From Verrucomicrobiia bacterium (GTDB lineage Bacteria > Verrucomicrobiota > Verrucomicrobiia > Opitutales > Opitutaceae), in the NCBI GenBank assembly GCA_030424825.1, contig JAUHWE010000214.1, positions 1-7,442 of the forward strand: a stretch of 7,442 nt of DNA. Direction: 5' to 3'. Positions 1 through 5,150 of the stretch are shown piece by piece (the stretch's first letter is position 1; each line of letters begins with the position of its first letter). A program made the position numbers and the translations under genes. Under the pieces are notes generated by a model. It was not told the DNA's origin. It made no database searches and saw only the letters and a program-made list of their open reading frames with translations.

Positions 1-61
1 TGTCGCAAAGATTTAAATACCACTTCCCGTTGTCGTATTGCAGCTGCCTAGGGTCCTTCTT
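1..61 (-). pseudogene. In-frame continuation of the DUF5060/glycosidase gene after the TGA stop (partial, runs off the window)
   Basis: Reading on past the TGA in the same frame gives 20 sense codons to the window edge, including DPRQLQYDNGKWYLNL. The pattern DPR-L-Y-NGK-Y-L is typical of the strand that leaves DUF5060 and enters the DUF4038/GH140-type barrel, where homologues read roughly HPR-F-Y-DGTPYF. It sits at the expected distance from the domain's GTFHASPSNLPGKL end. One base change, such as TCA or CGA in place of TGA, would restore a continuous frame. I therefore read this as the rest of the same gene separated by a nonsense change, a real pseudogenisation or a sequence error. The catalytic part lies outside the window, so the activity cannot be judged. 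Confidence 0.5.
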
Positions 62-433
62 TCAAATCTTTAGCTTGCCCGGAAGATTGGATGGGCTCGC
101 GTGGAAGGTGCCTGTTTCGAGACAGCGCCCCTCTAAGTTCTTCGCTTCCCAGGACCAAACGCCTTCTTCATTGACGTAGCACCTCGCTTTCATGGAGCCG
201 TCGCCCGTGGCAAAGCCCCGGGTGGTTTTGATGGCTCCGCTTGGAAGCGTGTAGGCGACGATTAATGGTAGGTCAGGACAGTCTGGATTATTGGAGGAAA
301 ACGATATCTCATGGCATCCTCTTAGCTGGGCTGAGTTATGGGTGGAGATGATGGATTCTCGGTTCGACGGGTCGCTCATGAAAGGCCGGTATCGGAATGT
401 TTCGAGACAATCATTGAATTCGCTCTTCGTCAA
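62..433 (-). CDS. DUF5060 domain protein, N-terminal piece of a putative glycoside hydrolase, ended by an in-frame TGA
   Basis: This 123-codon frame carries a DUF5060-like immunoglobulin fold, the beta-sandwich that precedes the catalytic barrel in GH140/DUF4038-type putative glycosidases. Visible signs are CHEISFSS (40-47), LPSGAIKTTRGF (63-74), GDGSMKARCYVNEEGVWSW (77-95) and GTFHASPSNLPGKL (108-121), matching the family pattern GF-DGDG--K-R-----EG-W-------G-F. Family proteins are several hundred residues long, so this is only the N-terminal domain. In-frame sequence beyond the TGA at 64-62 still looks like the family, so the gene is probably broken or carries a sequence error. The frame can open at TTG (433), overlapping the upstream DUF5069 gene by 23 bases, or at ATG (379, residue 19), 31 bases after it. 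I prefer the ATG because residues 1-18 add nothing family-like. Neither start has a Shine-Dalgarno sequence or an obvious signal peptide, which is unusual for a polysaccharide-degrading enzyme. Confidence 0.6.
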   Translation of the reverse strand: MTKSEFNDCLETFRYRPFMSDPSNRESIISTHNSAQLRGCHEISFSSNNPDCPDLPLIVAYTLPSGAIKTTRGFATGDGSMKARCYVNEEGVWSWEAKNLEGRCLETGTFHASPSNLPGKLKI

Positions 434-860
434 ATTCGATCATGTCCGCGAAGCTGATCAAATCCGTGCGGTCTTCAATGCCCATTTTTCGCTTCGCGCT
501 TTCAAGAGCCTCGCGGCCCATTTCGCTCATTCCCTTTTGCACCAGTTCTCGGTTCCATTTCTCGATGCGTAGGTCAGTGGGGAAAATCTCCCTAAGCCGT
601 TGGTCGATTTCCTCATCGCTGGCGCTATTCCTGACGATTTCCTCTACCGCGTCGGGGTCAATTCCGAGATGTAGACAGAGAAAGCGGTCGAAGCCCTTCT
701 TGTAATTTCTCTGGTAGGATTTGCCGAGTTTGCCGTTTACGTGTCGTTTAGCTTTGGCAATAAATCGTGGAAGGTGGAGCAATCCGCAGGGGTGGGGTAC
801 ATACGGCGATGGTAGATCGTAGTGGATCTCTCCGGTGTCGGGTCTGCCATTTCGGGACAT
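411..860 (-). CDS. DUF5069 domain-containing protein
   Basis: This 149-residue soluble protein has no signal peptide or membrane segment. It matches DUF5069, a family of unknown function common in Verrucomicrobiota and Planctomycetota. Supporting segments are LLHLPRFIAKAKRHVNGKLG (27-46), FDRFLCLHLGID (57-68) with the following acidic helix (70-90), EKWNRELVQKG (100-110), and the characteristic C-terminal DRTDLISFADMIEFDEER (130-147). The length is normal for the family and both ends of the domain are present. The start is ATG at 860-858, the only Met ahead of the domain, with no recognisable Shine-Dalgarno before it. The gene lies 130 bases downstream of the cystathionine gamma-synthase-like gene on the same strand. 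That gap is long enough for its own promoter, but no strong -35/-10 pair is evident. The family assignment is strong; the biochemical role is unknown. Confidence 0.85.
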   Translation of the reverse strand: MSRNGRPDTGEIHYDLPSPYVPHPCGLLHLPRFIAKAKRHVNGKLGKSYQRNYKKGFDRFLCLHLGIDPDAVEEIVRNSASDEEIDQRLREIFPTDLRIEKWNRELVQKGMSEMGREALESAKRKMGIEDRTDLISFADMIEFDEERIQ

Positions 861-990
861 GCTGGCTGGGTGTAGCGAAGCACTGCCTATTTACAACTCA
901 ATATTTTTCAGGTCGCTATGACTTGTGAGGAAGGGAGCCCTCTGCTTCTCTCAGTCTCCCAACCACGCGATCCACCCAGGGGAAGCCCAT

Positions 991-2538
991 TTAGGCGAGG
1001 GCAAAATCCAGCGCTTGAATGATTTCTTCAACCGGTTCCGCCCCGACGCTGAACCGAATCAACTCTGCATTGATTCCTGCTTGTTCCAGCTGGAGGCGAC
1101 CTTTTTTCGTGGATACGAGTTCGTAGTGAGCGAGGTACATGAAGGGACACGCTAGAGAGTGTTTCATGCCAAAACTGGGCCCTTTGCTAATAGGGAGTCG
1201 ATCGTAGAAACGAGAAAGGTCCATTGCCAGATCGAATGAAAGCATACCGCCCACTGAATATTCAGTGCGGGCGATTTTCTGGAAGTTCGATTGGGATTTG
1301 GGTTCATTGGCCCAGTGAACACTCGCGATTTTTGGGTGGCTATCGAGGTATTCGACGACTTGCAACGTAGACTGGTTAACCGTCTCGATAAGAGGAAGGT
1401 AACCGTCGATTTGCTGGGCGAGACGCTGCCGGTTTCTCTGGTAGGGAAAGTCGGCAAACGTCGCGATGCTTTCGCAAATGGCTTCCTGCTCGGGACAGTG
1501 GTCCAAAACGGATACGACTCCCATAATGACGTCTCCCTCGTTGGCAGCGTATTTGGTGAGGCTGTTTACGATGATATCTGCGTATGGGGAAACGTCGACG
1601 TTTGCTGGGGAAAGAACGGTGGGGTCCAATACGAGATAGACGCCGTATTTTGTGGCCAATTCTCGAATACGTTCGATGTCCATCGATTGAATTAAAGGAT
1701 TGGTCGGCGTTTCAGTTATTATTCCGGCGAAAGATTCCGGATTGGCAGCTAGGAGGGATTCTAGCTCGTCGAGGTCGAAAACGTCGTGAAGGTCTCTGTT
1801 GGAACTGCCTTCAGACGAAAGCTTGTCGAGGATGTGCATCGTATCCGCGTAAAGCCAGCCGAGTCGGACCCACGAATGTCTGCCTTTGGGGGCTTGAATT
1901 CGGTTGACCGCCTGGAAGGTCGCGTAGATGGCGTTCATGCCCGAGTTTGCGAGTAGAAGGCCTTTAGAACGTGGGCCCCCGAGGAGCGGTTGCAGGACTC
2001 GGGTGATCTTCGCGTCGGCATCTCCTTCGAAAAGGGATTCTGGCTGGACGTTTTTCTGAAGCTCATTGGCATGAAGGTAGTCTTCCGCCTTTCTTGAGCA
2101 AAGGTAGCCCCCGATATGCTGAAGGAAGTGCTTGGCTTCGCGATTCAGGGATTCGTCATTGGGTATCCTGACTCCGGATACTCCTCGGTGTTTGAGGAAT
2201 TTTGAATCGGAGCAGTTCAGCCGCGACTCTAATTGGTGAGCTATTTCTTCTGATGCGGTTAACCAGATTGGATCTCCGGGTCTATCGAAGAATTCCTGCC
2301 AGAAACTTTCGATTTGCCGCAGACATTCGTGTTTAACGAACCTAGGATAGCCGCAGTTCATCTGAGCGAGAATCGAAGGGTCTCGTTCTTCATAGCCGAT
2401 TACATCCGCCATAGTTGGAAGACTAACGGATACGGCATGCAGCTTGTTGGGAATTCGGTTTCCCAAGGGAATGGTTTGGGTGGGAATCATCAAAACAGGG
2501 CGCGACTCTAGGAGGGGGCGAGCCCATGTCGAGGACAC
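991..2538 (-). CDS. Fungal-type cystathionine gamma-synthase-like PLP enzyme (Cys/Met metabolism family)
   Basis: This cytoplasmic fold-type I PLP enzyme of the Cys/Met metabolism family probably makes cystathionine from an activated homoserine ester and cysteine in the transsulfuration route to methionine. Visible elements are GYPRF (63-67), placing Tyr64/Arg66 like the Y-x-R that reaches the neighbouring subunit's cofactor; SGMNAIY (199-205); Tyr230 in LYADT; ETPTNPL (276-282); Asp305 in LDPT, facing the pyridine nitrogen; Lys329 in NSLTKY, the Schiff-base lysine; and Arg495 in IRFSVG, for the substrate carboxylate. At 515 residues it exceeds the usual bacterial enzymes of about 380-400. 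The extra length is an N-terminal part containing HAVSVSLPT (34-42) and about 100 residues inserted between GYPRF and SGMNAIY. Both recall fungal Str2/Met-7 cystathionine gamma-synthases. The listed start is GTG; ATG at 2490 (residue 17), nearer the first conserved block, may be the true one. Neither has a Shine-Dalgarno. The precise substrate (O-acetyl-, O-succinyl- or phosphohomoserine, or another thiol) cannot be read from sequence. Confidence 0.82.
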   Translation of the reverse strand: MSSTWARPLLESRPVLMIPTQTIPLGNRIPNKLHAVSVSLPTMADVIGYEERDPSILAQMNCGYPRFVKHECLRQIESFWQEFFDRPGDPIWLTASEEIAHQLESRLNCSDSKFLKHRGVSGVRIPNDESLNREAKHFLQHIGGYLCSRKAEDYLHANELQKNVQPESLFEGDADAKITRVLQPLLGGPRSKGLLLANSGMNAIYATFQAVNRIQAPKGRHSWVRLGWLYADTMHILDKLSSEGSSNRDLHDVFDLDELESLLAANPESFAGIITETPTNPLIQSMDIERIRELATKYGVYLVLDPTVLSPANVDVSPYADIIVNSLTKYAANEGDVIMGVVSVLDHCPEQEAICESIATFADFPYQRNRQRLAQQIDGYLPLIETVNQSTLQVVEYLDSHPKIASVHWANEPKSQSNFQKIARTEYSVGGMLSFDLAMDLSRFYDRLPISKGPSFGMKHSLACPFMYLAHYELVSTKKGRLQLEQAGINAELIRFSVGAEPVEEIIQALDFALA

Positions 2539-2564
2539 AGTGCGTCATGTTTTAAGGAGGCTTT

Positions 2565-2588
2565 GAGCAACTAAACGTTTGCTTGCTC
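2565..2588. promoter_or_regulatory. 24-base near-perfect palindrome in the divergent spacer, candidate operator
   Basis: The arms are GAGCAA (2565-2570) and TTGCTC (2583-2588), around a central AAACGTTT (2573-2580) that is itself a perfect palindrome. Across the dyad only 2571/2582 (C opposite C) is mismatched, and 2572/2581 is a T-G wobble. It lies midway in the 75-base spacer, 25 bases before the exonuclease ATG and 26 bases before the GTG of the cystathionine gamma-synthase-like gene, a position suited to control of either or both. A weak plus-strand promoter overlaps it: TTGCTT at 2579-2584, a 16-base spacer, then TATCAC at 2601-2606. That would start transcription close to the exonuclease ATG and give a nearly leaderless mRNA. 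AAGGAG (2554-2559) and CTCCTT (2586-2591) form an alternative pairing. The regulator is unknown. Confidence 0.35.
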
Positions 2589-2613
2589 CTTGATGGGACC
2601 TATCACCAGCTGA

Positions 2614-3369
2614 ATGAAGTTTATTTCATGGAATGTGAATGGTGTTCGGGCTGCGGTCAAAAAGGGGGCGATGTCCTTTTTCGAGTCCTGCGGGGCGGAC
2701 TTTATTTGCCTACAGGAAACGAAAGCGACCCGTGAGATCGTCGAGAATATCGGTTGGAGCAGTGGATTGCATGTCTTTGCGAATGAGGCGGAAAAGAAGG
2801 GCTACTCGGGAACGGCAATCATCACCCCTCATCAACCTTTGTCCGTAGCCTATGGCCTGGGAGTGGAGGCTCACGACAGTGAGGGACGTGTGGTCACCCT
2901 TGAGTACGACGATTTCTACCTGACCAATGTGTACACCCCGAATGCACAGAATGAGCTCAAGCGGCTGCCGTACCGGAGGGAGTGGAACGAAGCCTTTCTC
3001 GCTCGGATGAAGCTGCTAGAAGAGTCTAAACCGGTTGTGTTTTGTGGAGATCTGAATGTCGCTCATACCGAAGACGACCTCGCCAATCCGAAGACCAACC
3101 GTAAGAATGCGGGGTTTTCCGACGAAGAGCGAGCCGACTTTGACACGATTGTCGAATCTGGTTTCATCGACACCTTCCGGGAGTTCAAGCAAGGGAACGG
3201 ACATTACTCCTGGTGGAGCTTCCGCGCCAACTCGCGGGCCCGTAACGTGGGGTGGCGTATCGACTATTTCATCATCTCACAAATACTGCGTCCCCGGCTT
3301 AAGGCAGCGGAGATCCTTCCGGAGGTGCTGGGTTCGGACCACTGTCCCGTGACGATGGAGTGGTCGTGA
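2614..3369 (+). CDS. xth: Exodeoxyribonuclease III / AP endonuclease (ExoA type)
   Basis: This complete 251-residue enzyme of the endonuclease/exonuclease/phosphatase superfamily should cleave DNA at abasic sites in base-excision repair and remove 3'-blocking groups, acting in the cytoplasm with Mg2+. Active-site motifs are all visible: SWNVNG (5-10, Asn7), LQETK (33-37, Glu35 for the metal), YTPN (107-110, Tyr107), GDLNVAHT (145-152, Asp146 and Asn148), WRIDYF (214-219, Asp217) and GSDHCPV (240-246, the catalytic Asp242-His243 pair). The blocks AEKKGYSGTAI (59-69) and NPKTNRKNAGFSDEER (158-173) place it with the Bacillus ExoA/human APE1 branch rather than E. coli XthA, and the length fits. 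The start is ATG with the family N-terminus MKFISWNVNG beginning immediately, so it is secure despite no clear Shine-Dalgarno. The gene diverges from the cystathionine gamma-synthase-like gene and converges on ykvA with 9 bases between the stop codons. Confidence 0.96.
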   Translation: MKFISWNVNGVRAAVKKGAMSFFESCGADFICLQETKATREIVENIGWSSGLHVFANEAEKKGYSGTAIITPHQPLSVAYGLGVEAHDSEGRVVTLEYDDFYLTNVYTPNAQNELKRLPYRREWNEAFLARMKLLEESKPVVFCGDLNVAHTEDDLANPKTNRKNAGFSDEERADFDTIVESGFIDTFREFKQGNGHYSWWSFRANSRARNVGWRIDYFIISQILRPRLKAAEILPEVLGSDHCPVTMEWS

Positions 3370-3398
3370 GGGGCGGTTTCAATCCCCCCCAAACCACT
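3359..3398. terminator. Possible bidirectional stem-loop at the convergent gene junction
   Basis: AGTGGT (3359-3364) can pair with ACCACT (3393-3398), enclosing GGGG (3370-3373) that can pair with the C-run beginning at 3384. The structure spans both stop codons of the convergent exonuclease and YkvA genes, where a shared terminator would be expected. There is an asymmetric internal loop and no clear U-tract on either strand, so it does not fit the classical intrinsic model well. Part of the C-run is also constrained as glycine codons of the YkvA C-terminus. Weak candidate. Confidence 0.25.
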
Positions 3399-3738
3399 GG
3401 ACGATTTTCTGCTTAGCCTTTTCGCGATGCTCGGGTTTTATGTGGGCCGCCACGGTGGCCAGGGCTAGGGCAATGGCTCCGAGGTCGTCGGTAAATCCGA
3501 GTATAGGTGTGATGTCCGGAATCGCATCTAGCGGAAGTATGAAGTACCCAAGGGCGGAAAAGATAATCGCTTTTGACTTCTTAGGGGTGTCGGGATCGGA
3601 AGCGGCAAAATAGAGAACGAGCGCTTTTTCGATGACGTCTCTTCCAGCCTCTTTGGCGAATTTGGAAATCTTTTCCCAAAGGCCTTTCTCGCTGTAGTTT
3701 TCCGAATAGTCGTTGTTGCTGGGAACTAGATTGCTCAT
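3379..3738 (-). CDS. YkvA family (DUF1232) small membrane protein
   Basis: This 119-residue protein has the DUF1232/YkvA core, a small membrane-associated domain of unknown function. The diagnostic run is FILPLDAIPDITPILGF (66-82) followed by TDDLGAIALALA (83-94), matching the family pattern SP-D-IPD-IP-LG--DD. A hydrophobic stretch from about 57 to 72 and a second from about 86 to 99 could each enter the membrane, with the acidic DD (84-85) between them. The N-terminal 55 residues are hydrophilic and the C-terminus is basic. The start is ATG at 3738-3736 with no Shine-Dalgarno. It sits alone on its strand, converging with the exonuclease gene and diverging from the efflux operon, so context gives little hint of its role. 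The family assignment is secure; the function is not known to me. Confidence 0.9.
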   Translation of the reverse strand: MSNLVPSNNDYSENYSEKGLWEKISKFAKEAGRDVIEKALVLYFAASDPDTPKKSKAIIFSALGYFILPLDAIPDITPILGFTDDLGAIALALATVAAHIKPEHREKAKQKIVQWFGGD

Positions 3739-3858
3739 GGCCGATTCAGGGTAGGAGACAAGCCTTTCTCGGACAGTACCCGGCTTTTGTCAATGAGCGC
3801 TGTGACTCGACTATGTGAATCGAGGAATTCTAGACTAAAACGCGGCAAAAAGGTCCCA

Positions 3859-3886
3859 TTGACAGATGGGATGCGGAATATATACA
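3859..3886 (+). promoter_or_regulatory. Near-consensus sigma-70 type promoter of the efflux operon
   Basis: A perfect -35 hexamer TTGACA (3859-3864) is followed after 16 bases by TATACA (3881-3886), matching the TATAAT consensus at four of six positions, within an AT-rich run. Transcription would start near 3893, leaving a leader of about 20 bases before the adaptor ATG at 3914. This is the best promoter-like sequence in the window and sits in the 175-base spacer between the divergent ykvA and adaptor genes. Upstream of it are GTCA (3789-3792) and TGAC (3801-3804) around AGCGCT, and CTCGA/TCGAG arms (3806-3810 and 3820-3824). These short inverted repeats could be regulator sites but are individually weak. 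Confidence 0.55.
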
Positions 3887-3913
3887 TTCACACCGCCGAA
3901 CCGCCTTTAAATC

Positions 3914-5140
3914 ATGAGTTTTCTTCGTATATTACCTCCGATTGGAGTACTCGCAATATCAGCGGGCATATGCTACTGGATATTTTGGTCAGAACCAGAG
4001 CCGCGGAAATTTCCGCGCAAGGAAACTCTGCCGCAGGTAGGTGTATTTCGGCTGGAGCCTGAGGACTACCAAGTGTGGCTTTACTCCCAGGGAACCGTCA
4101 AAGCGCGAACAGAGAGTTCTCTTATTTCAGAGGCAAGAGGTAGGGTCATATCCATTTCGCCCTCGTTTAGAGCCGGTGGGTTTTTTGAAGAGGGAGAAGT
4201 CTTGCTCCGGATTGATCCCAGGGATTATGAAACGGCGGTAGTGACTTCACGAGCAGAACTGGCTCGGGCAAAACTGGCGCTTGCGGAGGAAGTGGCTAGC
4301 GCGGAACAGGCGCGGGCGGACTGGGAGCGGCTTCACCCTGGAGTGGAGCCCCCTGAGCTTGTGAGTCGAGAGCCGCAACTGGAACAGGCACGCGCGAACG
4401 CTTTATCAGCGGAAGCTCGTTTGGAAAACGCCCTGCTAAACCTCGAGAGAACTCGAATTACCGCTCCGTACGCCGGGAGGATTCTATCCAAGAATGTGGA
4501 TATCGGACAGTTCGTGAATGCGGGTAGCGCGCTTGCTGAAATCTATGCGGTGGATTACGCGGAAATCCGATTGCCGCTGAGCGAGCTAGAGCTGGGGTAT
4601 ATCGATATTCCGGAAAGCTATCGGGATGAAGCATCCGGGACATCTGACCTTCCGTCTGTCTTTCTGACCACGACAATCGGCAAATCAGAAATTGAGTGGG
4701 AAGGCCGACTGGTTCGAGCTGAAGGAGCCTTTGATGTCCAGTCGCGACAGCTTTTCTTTGTCGCTCAGGTCGACGACCCCTATGGGAAACGCGAGGATGG
4801 GCGTCCCCCGCTTAAAGTGGGTTCGTTTGTCCAGGCTCGAATTGAAGGAAAGGTCCTAGAGGATGTCATTATCCTTCCACGGAAACTTTATCGGAAAAAT
4901 GAATACGTTGTGGTTATCGATGAGGAGGGCGTGCTTCATCGAAAGTCAATCGAGGTCGAGTGGAGCGACTCGGAAAATCTGATTATCCGTTCAGGCCTGA
5001 AAGAGGGGGACCGTGTTTGCCTCACTCCGTTGAGTTTCCCTTCTGAGGGTATGAGGGTGGCGGTAGTTTCGGAGAACGGCATTAATGTTGCCAGCGATGA
5101 CAAGTCGAAGATGCAAACGGAAAAAGATGTGATTCGATAG
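3914..5140 (+). CDS. RND efflux periplasmic adaptor subunit (membrane fusion protein, HlyD/AcrA family)
   Basis: This 408-residue adaptor links the inner-membrane RND permease encoded next to it to an outer-membrane channel. An N-terminal hydrophobic segment (about 7-25) is an uncleaved anchor or signal sequence; Cys20 lies in it without a good lipobox, so a lipoprotein is unlikely. The order of parts is typical: first lipoyl half (about 68-104, with EGEVLLRIDPRDYE), an alpha-helical hairpin (about 106-180, turning at HPGVEPPELVSREPQL), second lipoyl half (RTRITAPYAGRILSKNVDIGQFVNAG, split over 179-204), a beta-barrel (about 215-310, ending LKVGSFVQARIEG), and a membrane-proximal domain (about 315-385, with GLKEGDRV). 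The hydrophilic tail after 390 is variable. ATG at 3914 is favoured because it starts right before the anchor and about 20 bases after a likely transcription start. No Shine-Dalgarno precedes it. Ten bases separate its stop from the permease ATG, so the two are surely co-transcribed. Substrate unknown. Confidence 0.93.
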   Translation: MSFLRILPPIGVLAISAGICYWIFWSEPEPRKFPRKETLPQVGVFRLEPEDYQVWLYSQGTVKARTESSLISEARGRVISISPSFRAGGFFEEGEVLLRIDPRDYETAVVTSRAELARAKLALAEEVASAEQARADWERLHPGVEPPELVSREPQLEQARANALSAEARLENALLNLERTRITAPYAGRILSKNVDIGQFVNAGSALAEIYAVDYAEIRLPLSELELGYIDIPESYRDEASGTSDLPSVFLTTTIGKSEIEWEGRLVRAEGAFDVQSRQLFFVAQVDDPYGKREDGRPPLKVGSFVQARIEGKVLEDVIILPRKLYRKNEYVVVIDEEGVLHRKSIEVEWSDSENLIIRSGLKEGDRVCLTPLSFPSEGMRVAVVSENGINVASDDKSKMQTEKDVIR

Positions 5141-5144
5141 GAGG
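5139..5144 (+). promoter_or_regulatory. Shine-Dalgarno site of the RND permease gene
   Basis: AGGAGG overlaps the TAG stop of the adaptor gene and lies 6 bases before the permease ATG at 5151. It is the only strong, correctly spaced ribosome-binding site in the window. It fixes the permease start and suggests that ribosomes ending the adaptor reading frame can readily restart on the permease. Confidence 0.85.
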
Positions 5145-5150
5145 ACGGCC

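Noticed and set aside
62..64. TGA read as selenocysteine or by readthrough in the DUF5060 gene
   Set aside because: The residue is not at a redox or catalytic site of this family, I see no selenocysteine-type stem-loop in the 61 bases available after it, and TGA ends other genes here. A nonsense change is simpler.
861..990. Terminator or promoter between the cystathionine gamma-synthase-like and DUF5069 genes
   Set aside because: The best stem (five-base GGGAG/CTCCC with a long loop, minus strand) has no U-tract, and no -35/-10 pair with acceptable spacing is evident before the DUF5069 ATG. Nothing else was seen in this 130-base gap.
1291..1907. Plus-strand open frames antisense to the cystathionine gamma-synthase-like gene
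   Set aside because: They lie wholly within a gene whose minus-strand product has intact family motifs, and their products look like no known family.
2554..2574. Tiny leader frame TTG-AGC-AAC-TAA behind AAGGAGG on the plus strand
   Set aside because: Only two bases separate the purine run from the TTG, too close for normal initiation, and the product would be three residues. The purine run is more likely part of the alternative hairpin.
3739..3800. Minus-strand TTGACA (3793-3788) as a ykvA promoter
   Set aside because: At 16-18 bases downstream there is no acceptable -10 hexamer, so the match to the -35 consensus alone is not enough.
3787..4062. A 91-codon plus-strand open frame upstream of and overlapping the adaptor gene
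   Set aside because: Its sequence has no recognisable domain, it contains the TTGACA/TATACA promoter, and it overlaps the well-supported adaptor gene by about 150 bases in another frame.
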